Positions 12,401-27,400 are shown, counted from the first letter of the stretch. The stretch is DNA of 64,000 bases from Azorinus chamasolen (GCA_963576725.1 OY755241.1:3724062-3788061); one strand, 5' to 3'. A program made the numbers and translations. Notes: generated from the sequence alone by a model not told the origin.

Positions 12401-15400
12401 ATGTTGTCATAATTTCTTACATGAATATAATATTGAACAGGGAAAGAGTTAACCCTTTATTTCATAGAGACCCCTTTTAAAATAGAGTACAGCAGTCTGA
12501 ACAAGGTCTCTTCTGTTTGCTTATGGAACATACAGAACAATATAGATATGCAGAATGAAATCAATGCAGAATTTAGTTTCCATAGAGACCATTCTGCATT
12601 GTTTTCAGTATATATTAACACTTTACCTGTTCAATATTCATGGAAGGACTAATGACATCATTTGATAATGGGCTATTAACCCTTTCCCTCATATAAACGC
12701 CTTTTCACACATTTGCAAACAGAGTAGACACAGATCAGACGGCTCCTATAGGAGCCGTCTGATCAGGGTCTGCTCTGTTTGCTAATGGCATTTGATAGTT
12801 CTGTTTCTTTACCTTCTAAAATGGCTAAAATGTTCCGCTTTCCATATTTCATTATTACTATTTTTTCCATGTACAATGTATATTCAGTAGGTATTGAAAT
12901 TTGGAATTACATAGAACAGGGAAAGGGTTAACACAAGACATTTTGGCTCAGGTAGAAACTGCAGAATCGGGTCTTTATTTTACCATAAGCAATCAAAGCA
13001 AACCCTGATTGGATGGCTCCTATAGGATCTGGGTCTACTCTGTTTACAAATGTGTGAAAAGGCGTTTATATGAGGGAAAGAGTTAAGAAACCACCTGTAC
13101 TTAGAAAAACTTATATTTCTTTATTTGATGATTATTATATAGAGTTTTATTTGTTTCATTCAATGTTAGTTTTCCCCGGTAGTAGGTGGCATTTATCAAC
13201 CATTTCCCAGTTGAATAGTCATGCAAGAAATAATAACATCATGAATATTTATTGTATTATTATTGAATATTTCCTGATTTGGGTCTTCTCTGTTTGCAAA
13301 TGCGGGAAAAGGCATTTATATGAAGGATAGGATTAAGGGGACAGATATTTTGGAAGAATACAGTTAACCTCTTATCAACAGCTTAGAAACATTCAACATG
13401 ATATACAATGATAAGAAATACCATAGACTTATCTTTTACAAAATCTGTACATCATATCTTATATTTCTATCAAAATGAGTATTATGACAAAGGTTGCAGG
13501 TACTGGTAATTTGATCTCACAGACATAATATTGGGATTTAACCCTACCTATAAATACACCTTTCTACGCCTTTGCAAACAGAGAAGACCCAGATCAGATG
13601 GCTCCTTTGGAGCCATCTGATCAGGGTCTGCTCTGTTTGCTTATGAAATAATATAGTTATGATGCCATAGTTTCTGCCGTGGTGATAAATTCCTGTGTCA
13701 ACATGACTCTATCAATATTAAACTAATTACTATTCATGATGTCATAACTTCTTACATGAATATTCATGGAGTAAAGGGTTAAAGAGCAAGTCAGTTCTTT
13801 TAATCCTTTACTCCATACATATGCCTTTCTTAGTTTCTATGTCTTTGCAAACTCCTATAGGAGCCATCTGATCAGTGTATATTCTGTTTGCTTATGAAAT
13901 AATACAGATCTGATTCTAATCTCTGCCATGACCAACATTACCGTGTTCATATGTCGTTACAAATATTAAACTAATTAATATTCATTATGTCATTATTTCT
14001 TAATTCTTACATGAATATTCATGGAGTAATCTTATACCTCTATCCAAATGAGTATAGACAAAGTTTGTATGTACAGGTAATCTGATATCACAGCCATTAT
14101 ATTGAGATTTAAAGAGCACATCAGCTCCTTTGAGGTCATTACAGAAACTCTTTAGTTTAATCAGAAAACTTTAACCTTGCTGTATTCAAACATAAATGTC
14201 AAACTTGGTATAATTGTGAGGCAAACTGAACACCAATAAACATTAATTGAATGAGGCAAAACAACTTACCGGTAACTGATATTTGCAAATAGTGTAACCT
14301 GCAGATTGGAGGGTTCCTGGTGAATCTCTCTGATCAGGATCTGCATTGTTTGTCATTCAAAATCCTTGAAAGATCATAGAATTCAAGGAAGAATAACATT
14401 GGCTGAGCTGAGTATTGAATTCCATTATCAAACAGAGCAGACCCTGATCAGATGGTTCCTATAGGAGCTGTCTGATCTGGGTCTACTCTGTTGCAAATGC
14501 GTGAAAAGGCATTTATATGAAGGAAAGGGTTAATAATCTTTTGAAACCATTGTGATAAATAGAGCATTTGCTCCATAGGAGCAAATGCGATTTATCACAA
14601 TGGTTTCAAAACTACACAATTCCAATAGTTTCCTTTTCTCTAGTAAATGCTCCTTTCAAAGAGGTTGGATCTAAAACTAGCCTATGAGGGAATGGGTTAA
14701 GCAAGAACCCAGTAAATATACAATATTTTAGCTAATCATTCAAAATTATATAAAAGTTTTGAAGCAGTGTAACTCTGTGTGAGACTCGCATCTTGCAACT
14801 TACCAGATCATGATGTTCAGGGACGTTGCAGAACAGGTATGTGTCGTCATTACCCGTAGATGTCTGAGCCATATTTCCCACTCTACCCCTACTTGGGGAC
14901 AGATCACGAGTCACAGGACCTGGAATAACAGACACACAGATGAACTTAAACATAAAATCAATCCCTCAACACTGTAGATATGCCATTGAACCCTACCATT
15001 CATATAAATGCTTTTTCACATGTTTGCAAACAGAGTAGACCCAGATCAAATGGCTTCTGTGGGATCAGGTCTGCTCTGTTTTGTTCAGTGCTTATGGAAT
15101 CATATTGATCTGATTCTACTGTTTCTGAAAGGACCATAAGTATGCCATTAAAAAAATTCACTTCATAAATATGCATGATGTCATTATTATTTATATAAAT
15201 ATGCAACAAGGAAAGAGTCAACAGTCTGCAAATAAAATCAATGCCATTCTACCTGTCTAAATATAATGTGACCGTTACATTATCCTATCAAATACCCATC
15301 TGCCTACAGACAGAAGGAGCAGGTAATCAATACAGATACAATGTAAAATCTCCCTAAACTGGACATTCAAATTAGTATCAATATCGGTCTTTAAGACAAG

Positions 15401-18400
15401 GTGACAGTCATGCAGAAGTGCCCAAAGGAACTTTCTGCATGACTTTCACTCTGCATTAACCCATTCCCTCATATTGACGCCTTTTGACGACTCTGTAAAA
15501 GTCACTTTGTGAAACCATAGTGATAAATAGAGCATTTGCTCCTATAGGAGCAAATGCTCTATTTATCACAATGGTTTCAAGCTGAAAAATTCTAAAATTT
15601 CCTTTTCTCTAGTTAATGCTCCTTTTGGGTAGATTTATTCAAAGAGGTTGTATCTAAAAATAGCCTATAATGTAATGGGTTAAGCAGCCACCTGCCTAAA
15701 AGTATATTGATTCTTCTTTACTACAAATCCTGTTTAGAAGGGTCTTACTGTAAAAGGAAATGGTCAACAACGTCTTACTACCTGCACTTGGCAATAGGTT
15801 TGTTAACCTTTTCCCTCATAGGCTATTTTTAGATCTAACCTCTTTGAATAAATCTGCCGAAAAGGAGCATTAACTAGAGCAACAGAATTTTTTTAGAATT
15901 TTGTAGTTTGAAACCATTGTGATAAACAGAACATATTTTGTTCCTATAGGAGCAAATGCTCTATTTATCACAATGGTTTCAAGTGACTATTACAGAGGCG
16001 TAGAAAAGCGTATTTATGGAGGGAAGGGTTTAGTGTAATAGTTCAATCTGGCATCATATTGGTAATTTTATATAAGACTCAGACATAGTAACAAATAGTG
16101 TAGACCCTGGTCAAACAGCCCTTTTATTTTAATTTGCCTAAGTTTGTATACATCCAAAAACTTAGGGTCATTTTGGGTGCAACATACTTGGCTGTTATTT
16201 TCAAATAATTTTCTTCCATTCCCAATGCTAAGTGACTAAGTTTCAGATAATAATGTTTTGACACTAATAACTCTTTACTCCATAAATACGCCTTCCTACG
16301 CCTTTGCAAAGAGAGCAGACCAAGATCAGGGTCTGTTCTGTTTGCTTATGATATAATATACATGTAGATTATGATATGATTCTACAGTTTCTGTCAGTTT
16401 TTGCTAAGAGAGCAGACCAAGATCAGACGGCTCCCATAAGGAGCCATCTGATCAGGGTCTGCTCTGTGTGCTTATGATATAATATACATGTAGATATGAT
16501 TCTACAGTTTCTGTCATGGTCAAAAACTCCTGTGTCATTGTGCTATTGTAACAATCTAATTAATATTAATGAAGTCATTATTTCTGACATGAATATTCAT
16601 GGAGTTAAAATACTACATGTATACAAGTCTAATATCATTTCATCAGTAGCTTCTAGTACTATGCCCGATCATTCATTATTGTCATGGAATATATGCATAG
16701 AATGTGACGTTGATAGAAAGTTTAGTAATAGTTCACATACTTCAAGTTATACCAAGTTTGATGTATCTGATGTTCCGAAGGATTTTATGTTAGATCCTGA
16801 ATCTCTGTATAGTGTTGATTCAACTATTTCGAAACTTGAGTGTGGTTTCCGCACACAGTTAGATATAGATTCAGTATACAGCGATTGGTGTAATATAGTT
16901 AGAGATAATATGTATAAAAGATTGCCGACGAAAGAAATTCGTATTGGGTCCAATAACAAGAAACGTCGCCCGGGTAAGCCATGGTGGTCTGATAAGTTGT
17001 CTGAATTGTGGAATGATGCATGCATGGCAGAGAAAAACTGGTTGTCGTGTAAAGTTAGATGTAACCGAGTTGGGTTGAAATGTGTCTATGTTGGTAAGCG
17101 TAAAACATTTGATCGTGAGGTACAGAGGGCTAAACGTTTTTATTGGTATTCTTTACAGGAGCAGTTATTAGATGAATGTAAAGTTGACAAGTCGAAATTT
17201 TGGAAATCGATAGGTAAAATTGGTGTAAATTGTTCCTCGAGTAATAATATCCCAATGGAAGTTGTTATGCCAGATGGGTCTATATCAAATGATATAGACA
17301 CCGTTCTTACAAGGTGGAAAAACGATTTTAGCTCTCTTTTTCTCCCGTCAAATTCGGTATCGTTGGATGATGATGTAATACGTGTTAACTCGAACACGGA
17401 AGTTAGTTTTAATGAGCATATTTCTATTTTGGAAGTGCGTAGAGCCTTAGTCTCCGTCAGCAAGGGTAAGGCATGTGGGTTTGATAAGATACCAGTTGAA
17501 GTTTTAGATAACGACTCTTCACTTGCTTTTCTACATGTTTTATTCAATATATGTTTTGATAAAGGTATTGTACCTACATTATGGGGTAAGTGTATTATTA
17601 ATCCGATACCCAAATCGTCCACGTTGGATAAGAGAGATCCTTTGTCTTACAGGGGTATATCCTTAGCCTCTTCAATGTATAAGTTATACTGTCATGTTTT
17701 AAATAGTAGACTTAGCACTTGGTCTGAAGAAAACGATAAGATTTCAGATGAGCAAAATGGCTTCAGGAAGGGCAGAAGTACAATTGACCAGATTTCCTCA
17801 TTAACAGCTATTATAGAAACAAGGAAGACGCTGCGCAAATCTACGTTCTGTGCTTTTATAGATTTTAAGAAAGCTTATGATACCATTAATAGAAATATAT
17901 TATGGAAGAGACTTTCTGACATAGGAATTTGTGGTAAAATGTTTGCAGCTGTAAAATCGTTGTATAACTCTGTGACGGCTTGTGTTCGTGTAAATTCCCT
18001 TAATACAGGATGGTTTGATGTAAATTGTGGATTGCGTCAGGGCTGTATAATTTCGCCGATACTTTTCAATCTTTTCATTGACGATTTGTCAATGTACCTG
18101 AAGTCTTTTAATGTTGGTATACCCATAGATGATGAGAAAGTATGTATTTTGTTATATGCGGATGATATTGTTCTTATATCAGAATCTGAAGAAGATCTCC
18201 AATTGTTATTGTCGGCGTTAAACGACTGGTGTGGTTTGAAAGATATGCGTGTCAATGCTGCTAAAAGCAATGTTGTTCACTTTAGGATTCCTTCAGTACC
18301 ACGTACGTCGTTTAATTTTATGTTAGGAGCTAATAGGTTGCTCACTGTAGATAGATATACTTATCTTGGAGTTGTTCTTCACGAGAACCTTGATTACAAC

Positions 18401-21400
18401 GTGACTGTTAAGTCTGTTGCCCAGAGTGCCAGTCGAGCTTTGGGCCTTTTGATTGCCAAATGTAAAGCCGTAGGTGGTTTTCCCCATGACGTTTTTTCAA
18501 AGTTGTACGACTCGGTTGTGTGGCCAGTTATTAATTATAGTGCTTCTATATGGGGTTATAAAACATATTCTTGTATAGAATCCGTCCATAACAGAGCCCA
18601 GCGATTCTTTTTAGGTGTGGGCAAATACACGTCGAATGATGGAGTAGCTGGGGAAATGGGCTGGAAGCCACCTTTGGTCCGTCAATGGAAATGTATTGCT
18701 TTGTACTGGTCACATTTATCGTGTATGGAGAGGTTAAGGGTTAATAAGCACGTGGCACTTTGGTCATATAGAAAATCAAATCGTTCTTGTAAAAATTGGT
18801 ACTATAAAGTTCAGTCATATTTTTATGAGAACGACTTGAATATATACTGTCGTTTGGAATATCCGATCGCTCGGTCTTTTTCTCAAATTGTTGAGACTAA
18901 AACGGTTGGTAATTTCATTAGTAACTGGCTGCGTAGAATTAACAGTTATGTTGGCACATCTGGCCGTGGTCGTAACAAGCTTAGATTGTACAAGAGTTTT
19001 AAATTCAACTTCTCTACAGAGCAATACTGTAAAATGGTACTCCCTCCTTTGCAACGGTCGGCTTTTTGTAAATTTAGATTGGGTGTTGCTCCAATTCGGA
19101 TTGAAACTGGCCGTTATGAGGGTCTTAGTGAAGAGAGTAGAGTTTGCCCATTTTGTCTGGACAATACAGTAGAAAGTGAAATGCAGGTGATTTTGAAATG
19201 CCATATGTACAGTGATTTAAGGGAAGAGTTGTTTAGAAAAGCATGTACTTTTAGTCAAGATTTCTTAGACTTAGATGATTTTAATAAATATGTGTTTCTG
19301 TTTTCCAACACAGACGTGATAAGGGACTGTGCCAAAACCTGCTTTTACATTTTACAGAGACGGCAAGTTTCACTTTGTAAATAGACTGTTATTATTATTT
19401 ATTTTTTAGGTATCTGATATTCCGGATATGTTTTATATGATATAGTATCATATCATTTTGATCTTTAAGTTTTCTTAACAGGTGTAGATTTTGGACATAG
19501 GAGTACTTTAGCTTGCTTTTGATAATTATTCATTTTATACTCTTTTTTAGACCGTTTTGGTACATTGGATCAGTATTGCAATTTGCAGTGATCCGATTTT
19601 ATTTGTGTCATATTGTGATGTTATAAACATATGTGTTATATATGGCATGCAATGTCATTTTTACCATCTCTTATAATTCCTTTATGGAATGGCTTTGCAC
19701 TATTTGAAATGTTTATTGTATATGTTTTTATATTTGCTGAATGTGCATTGATGAGATGTAAATAAAGATTCTATCTGTATATATATCCCATACATTCGGA
19801 CACCCAATATCCACCCTTCACCTGACTGAGAAGCTGAGTAGGTTAATTTGGTAACAGTTTGATAACTTTGACCCTTCACCTCACAGTTGTGCATACTGAG
19901 TAGACTCAGATCTGCTCTGTTTGATTATGAAATAATTGAGAGATGATTCTAAAGTTTCTTCCATGGCTAAAAAGTAAATATTCTTACATAACTATTCATC
20001 AGATAATTAGACTGCCACCATACCAAATAATGCAGACCCTGATCATTCTGCTCATTGAGAAGCAGTTTGATCAGGGTCTCCACTTTTTGCCTCAGTTTGT
20101 CTATCAGAATACATTGGCTAATACAGGTAGAGTAATCTATGCTTCAAGTATGAGTCACTTATAATGACAAAATTGAAAGTACCGTAAGTCCTTTCAATCA
20201 ACATACCTCTTTAACACTTTCCCTGTTCTATATTTAGTCCAAATTTCAATACCTACTGAATATCCATGGACAAAATAGCTATATACTGTAATCAAATATG
20301 GAAGAAGGAACATTTTAGCCATTTTAGAAACTAAAGAAACAGATCTGTCAAATTCCATAAGCAAACAGAGCAGACTCTGATTAGATGGCTCCTATAGGAG
20401 CCGTCTGATCTGGGTATACTCTGTTTGCAAATGCATGACAAAGTATTTATATGAAGGAAAGGGTTAATATACACTTGAAGCATTTACAAACACAATCATC
20501 ATAAGCCTCAAAATAAATACTGTCTGGAACTTATTTCTGTTTCTAAACAATGAATTATTACCCTTTACTCTATAAATACGCCTTTCTTTATCTTAGCAAA
20601 CACAGAAGACCCAGACCAGATGGCTCCTATAGGAGTCATCTGATCAGGGTCTGCTCTGTTGGCTTAAGAAATAATATAGATATGATTCTACAGTTTCTGC
20701 CATGGCCAAATATTCTGGTGTCCATGTGAAATTATAAAAAAAAAATCTTTGTTGATATTCATGATGTCCATATTTTTTACATGAATTTTCATGAAGTAAA
20801 GGAATAAATCATCCCAAAACAAACCTGCATGCCTACACTATGCAGTACTTTCACAACAGTCTCTGCCTGTCAACTGTGAGCAGGTATACGTAATTTGATC
20901 AGAAAATCAGACAGAACATTCTTTTTAATTGCACCATATGTTGCTTTCACGTTCTTTGACCCTTAACCTGATAAATATTCATATCATAAATAATGATTTC
21001 ATGAATATTAATTAGCTGAATGTTTATAATAAGACTGAACAAGGAAAGTATGAACCATAGCAAAAAGTGTAGACTCAGATTAATACTATTTCACCAACAA
21101 ACAGATCTAGAGCAGACCCTGATCAGACAGAAACTCTGTTTAAAAACAAAGGTTTCAAAGGGCATCTCTAAAAGGCAAAAGTGTTAATCATTTGCATAGT
21201 CATGTTAGAAATAATGACATCATGAATATTTATTAACCAAATTATTATAATAATGTACACAGGATTGTTGGGTATTGTTAGAAACTGTAGAGTCAGGGTC
21301 CATGCTTATAAAGCTTTTTCAGTTGAGTCTGAGTTTGTTCTCAAGCTTTTGATTGGTCAGATTTGAGCCTTTGGCTCAAATCTGACCAATCAAAAACTTG

Positions 21401-24400
21401 AAAACGAACTCAGACTCAACTAAATGTTTTTTAAGCATGGACCCTGATCTATTACAATTCCATCAACAGAGCAGACACTTATCAGATGGCTCCCGTAGGA
21501 GCCGTCGGATCTGGGTCCACTCTATTTGCAATAGTGTAAAAAAGCATTTGTATGAAGGAATGTGTTAAAGTTTGTATGGTATATGACAGTTAACACTAGC
21601 TATGAATAGCTATTGACTGATACAAATGAGAGAAATTTTACTTTTAGCATTGAAGCAGACGACAATTGTTGTGGACGAAACATTACTTAGTGTGCAAAGA
21701 GTTAAGCAATCTCTTAACCTTTTCTCTCATATAAACGTCATTTAATCACACATTTGCAAACAGAGTAGACCCAAATCAGACGGTTTCTATATAGCAGCTG
21801 TCTGATCAGGGTCTGCTCTGTTTGCCAATAGAATTTGATAAATCTGCTTCTTTAGTTTCTAAAATGGCTACTTTTTTCACCAGGAAACAACATTTTATTT
21901 AAAGTCAGTATGTCATATAACAGTAAACATTAGCTATGAATAGTTATTACACTGTTCCATCTTCCTTATTTTATTTTATCCATGAATATTAAGTAGGTAT
22001 TGAAATTTAAAATAAATATAGTACAGAGAATTGGTTAACACTTTCCTTTATATAACCCTTTCCCTCAATATAAACGTGTTTTCACACATTTTTCCTAGAG
22101 GAGCTGTCTGATCAGGGTCTACTCTGTTTGCTAATAGAATTTGATAGATCTGTTTCTTTACTTTCTAAAATGTCTACAATGTTCCACCTTCCATATTTCT
22201 TTATAACTATTTTGTTAATGAATATTCAGTAGGTATTGAAATTTGGCCTAAATACAGAACAGGGAAAGGGATAAGCGCATTTGCAAACAGAGTAGAGCTG
22301 TTTGATCAGGGTCTGCTCTGTTGGCTAATGGAATTTTGACAGATCGGTTTCTTTAGCCTCTAAAATGGCTGCAATAATTCACCTTTCATCACAACTTTTT
22401 TGTTCATTGAAATTTGTAATATAGAACAGGGGAACGGTTAACTTCATAAATTATCTAGTAACTAACAAATTGGGATAATTCGAAAACAGCTGTGTCCATA
22501 TCCCAAGTTCTTGACACTCCAAGATTGTTTCAGGAGAGAAAAAAAAAGAAAAAGTAAATGATGAGAATTGAAGCAGACAGCATACTTGCAGAAAAGGTTA
22601 CTTAATGTTCCCATTGTTCACACATGGTCGCACCTTTCCATTACATGTATAAACGTTCATTCTCACCTTATTTTGTGGCCTTTCCACTATGGTAATTATC
22701 CAATCATCATCATGAATTGAGAATTAATATGTAACATGCTTCAAATGCCTCGATCTCCCTGATCTAATCAGCAGAATCACCAAACACTTTTATCAACAAT
22801 TTTTATTTATCCAAAATTCTAAAAACAAAACCACCCTAACTCATCTGACCACTAATTTTCAAACATCAAGCTACATGTCCGAGCCACTGACAATCAGCAA
22901 GATTTTAATCCCAAACCCATTCTGTATATCTGTAAGTGTTAATCTGGGCTCTCTATACAGCCCTGTGTTCACACTGGGCCCATACAACACCCAAATTCCT
23001 CCATTTATCACTCAATCATTTCTTGCCACATCATTCATTCCATACAGAACGGCTCTGCTCTGTGAACTGCTCATTGTGGAACATATACCCCCATATCTCA
23101 CTGCATTTTCAAACTGAGCAAGATACCCGATAAACACTGATTAGAACAACATTGTAACTTAACTCTTTGCACGCTAAGTAAATTTTGTCCGCAAAAATTG
23201 CAGTCTAGCTATTACAATTCTTACAATTCTTTTTTACGGTGTCTAAAAAAATCTGATTTTCAAACAGCTTGGATCCAAGTGAAATTCAAAATTACATTGT
23301 GTCTTATCTGGATCAAAACTGCCTATTTTATCAAACATTTACAGTATGCGAAGAGTTACACCTCTAACTCAACCTTAAAAGATAGATCAGCTAAACTGCT
23401 TTATTATAAACCAGATAAAAATTCCCAATACAACCAATTCAACCTAACCGCCTAACCAAACCTTTTATCGCTTGAGTAAATTGTTCTCATCAGAAAATAA
23501 TATATTTAAATTCTACTAACTGTTTTTCTTCAAATTCTTTCCAAAAACATATTTAGTGTATCAAACAGTGTAGATACAGATGAGATACTCAGCAGATCTT
23601 AATTTAATCTGTATCCAAACTCTCTGTTACACTTTTTATCACAAATCAATAGTTTGCTAAGGGGATAACAGGACCATGTGACCACAGGACATGTCCGAGC
23701 GAGTCTGGCACATAGGTGCCTGTGTATTGATAGGTGCAATTTACCTGTGAAACGGGCATATGCTAACAACCAGTTAATTCTATGAAAGCTGACTTTTAAA
23801 AGTGGAATAGTCCATCTGTGTTTAACAATAGAGTCCATTCAGTGTGACAGGGTATAACTTGCTAGAGGATATTGAATGACAAAGAGTGCAGACCCTGGTC
23901 AGAGGGGCTCCTTTAGGAGCCATCTGATCTGGGTCTACATTGTTTGCAAATGATTGCTGTCTTGTAGCCTGTATTCAAGGGGTAAAACCCTATTATAACA
24001 CTATGGGTTTGTATTGTGGTCCTGTTAAAATCTTTGAGCGTCTCACTAACTCAAGCTTCAATGAAAATTTATCTAAATTTCAATACACAGTTTTTATACA
24101 GTAGAACCTGTCCTAACCCTTTCCCTGTTTAGTATTCGTGTAAGAAGTAATGACAACACGAATATTTATTAGCTCATATTCTATAATGTAAACTTTTCAA
24201 GAGAATTTTTTTGCTTTGACACACACTGTGCAATCCAATCTAAATCATGTAAAAAGCAAACAGAGCAGACCCTGATCAGATGGCTCCTATAGGAGCAAAT
24301 GCTCTATTTATCACAATGGTTTCAAAAAGGGTCTTTTACAGAGGCGTTGAAAGGCATACTTATGAAGGAAAGGGTTAAAAAGCAGGTGGTTGCTTAATGC

Positions 24401-27400
24401 AGGACAAAAGTAATGCAGAAAGCTCCTGTAGGAACTTTTTGCATAACTGCATTAAGCTACCACCTGCCTTACAGACCCATAATGCTTCTTGATGGCTGCT
24501 TAAGACATATTCTACTGTATACAAGTCTTATCGTCTATTTTAGTCACATCAACAAATGATAAAAGGATAAGCAAATGTCATCTTTTGCGATGTAAAAGAC
24601 TATTTTATATAAATTTCAATTTACAACCATCATTTGACCCTTTTGCCAGATAGAAGATACACCTTTTAACACCTTTGAAAACAGAGTAGACCAAGAAGAA
24701 GCTGTCTGATAAGGGTCTGCTTTATTTGCTTATCAAATAATTAATATACTGGTAACCAGATTCTACTATTTCTGCCATGGCCAAAATGCCTGTGCTCACG
24801 TGCCATTATAAAAATACTCACACGGTCAGTACTTCTTACATGAATATTCTTACATTTAAGATTCAAAATACAGTCTACATTCCCCCATACTGACACCTTT
24901 TGAAGCCTTTTTAAAGTCGCTTTTTGAAAACATTGTGATAAATACTAAATAGAGCATTTGCTACTATGGAGCAAATGCTCTTTTTTATCACAGTGGTTTC
25001 AAAACCACAAAAAATCCTTTTATCTAGTAAATGCTCCTTTTAACTCTTTCCCTGTTCTATGTTTGTTTCAAATTTCAAAACCTACTGAATATTCATGGAC
25101 AAAATTGTTATAATGAAATAAGGAAGGTTGGATATTGTACACATTTTAGAAACTAAAGAACCAGATCTATTAACCTCTATTAGCAAATAGAGCAGACCCT
25201 TAGGAGCCGTCTGATCTGGGTCTACTCTGTTTGCAGATGCGTGAAAAGACGTTTGTATGAGTGAAAGGGTTAAGTAGATAAGTATTCAAAGAGTAAATAC
25301 AGGAGCCATCTGATCTGGGTCTACTCTGTTAGGATATACATGAAAAGGTGTTTATATGAGGGAAAGGGTTCAATGAATTTTGATACTTTAACATATTCAT
25401 GAGAATTTTCTGCTTCGGCAAAAACTGCAGAATCATATCTACAAGGTATATCATATTATAAGCAATCAGAGCAGACCCTGAACAGATGGCTCCTATAGGA
25501 ACCATCTGATCTGGGTGTACTCTATTTGCAAAGGTGTAAAAAAATGTGTTTATATGATAATGAGGGAAGGGATCATGTTTCAATACAAAAACCCACTGTG
25601 TATATTTTAAATTTTGACCATGGCAGAACTGTAGAATCAGATCTACCAGTATGTTACAGTAAAACCCCTCTAACGCGACCACTTAATGAATAAACATGGG
25701 TGTCTTTATAAGCAGGTGGTTGCTTAATGCAGGATAAAAGTACTTTTATCCTGCATTAAGCTACCACCTGCATCTTGCACTCAGAATTATACCTCTTTTA
25801 GGTGGTCGCATTAGCGGGGCTTTACTGTATTTTCATATGCATAATTAAGGTGATCTAGATAAAAATGCTGATCTGGTCTTGTGGCATACGGTATCCTTGT
25901 GATAAAAACACTGAAAGAGCCTTTAACCCTTTATTCCATGAATACTTATGTAAGAAACAAAGCAATCATGAATATTGATTCACTGACGTTTAATAATGAC
26001 AATTTGAATAAAGTATTTTTAACCCTTTCCCTCATATAAACGTGTTTTCATGCATTTGCAAACAGAGTAGACCCAGTTCAGACGGCTCCTAGAGGAGCCA
26101 TCTGATCAGGGTCTGCTTTGTTTGCCAATAGAATTTAATAGCTCTGTTTCTTTACTTTCTAAAATGTCTACAATGTTCCATCTTCCATATTTCTTTATAA
26201 CTATTTTGCTCATGAATATTCAGTAGGTATTGAAATTTGAAACAAACATGAACAGGGAAAGGGTTAATCATGATAGACACTGTAGAATCATATCTATATG
26301 TATCTTATATCAAGAACACACAGAGCATAGCCTGATCAAACGGCATCAATAGGAACCATCTCATCTGGCTCTACTCTGATAGCAAAGGCATACAAAGGCG
26401 TACTTATGGAGTTAATTTTTATAAAAAAATTTGATCTTCATGATGTCGTTACTTTTTGCATCAATATTTATAGAGTAAATAGTATACAAATATTTGGATA
26501 GCACTCTTTCTATTGAACAGTGACCTACTTACCGGTATTTTGTATATAGAAACCAAGCTATCATTGAGAATGAATTCTTTCAACACTATTTTTGATGATC
26601 TTTGTAAACTGCCTGGATCCAGATAAGATGCCCAGGTGTCATGCATCTCACCAGGGTCCAAACTATTTGACATTCTGGCAACGTTTCTAAAGAAATGGAA
26701 GAAATATTGTAGTTTTGAAATTTGAAGCAGACGCCATTGAAGACAAAAGTAACTTAGTTTTGAAAGGATTAAGTATAAATTGACATTGATTGCCTTTGTA
26801 AATAAATATTCAGTGAAAGGTCTAACTCTTTTGATACTGAAATTACAGACTAGATTATACTGCTTCTCTAGATAGCCCAGTCTATGCATTTTAGCATGAT
26901 GCAAATTATGAAGGATATTTACAGGTATTACAAACACTGTTGATCCAGATCAGAGTCCTCTCCAAGAGCCCACTGATCTGGGGTTATATTCTTGCAAGGT
27001 GATGTGAACAAGTTTTATTTATCCAAAGGCTTAAAATGACATTTGTCTATCTATCATTGATTAATTGCCCCAAAACAAATAGGCCATACACAAACATACT
27101 GCTGATAAATTGAACATTGACAAGCACACACGCCACTGATTCAAACTGGCATAGAATTGAGAAGCCTATCTAGAAGTCTTGAAACAGGTCAGCACTGTTT
27201 TCAGAAATTCTAAGCAAATAAGGTTTTGTCGCTTGAGAAATAGATCAAGAGAAACTGATCTCAACCCTTTATGTCTTTACCTCATAATTAACCCTTTCCT
27301 CCATAAATAGGCCTTTCTACGCCTCTGTAAAAGTCACTTAATGAAACCATTGTGATAAATAGAGCATTTGCTCCTATAGGAACAAATGCTCTATTTATCA

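Noticed and set aside
16747..19204. Minus-strand open frames of 77-160 codons opposite the reverse transcriptase
   Set aside because: They are antisense shadows of the LINE frame, with no coding character of their own.
22875..23133. Open frames of 65-80 codons with hydrophobic stretches
   Set aside because: AT/C-rich intron; overlapping frames and no splice signals compatible with the gene.
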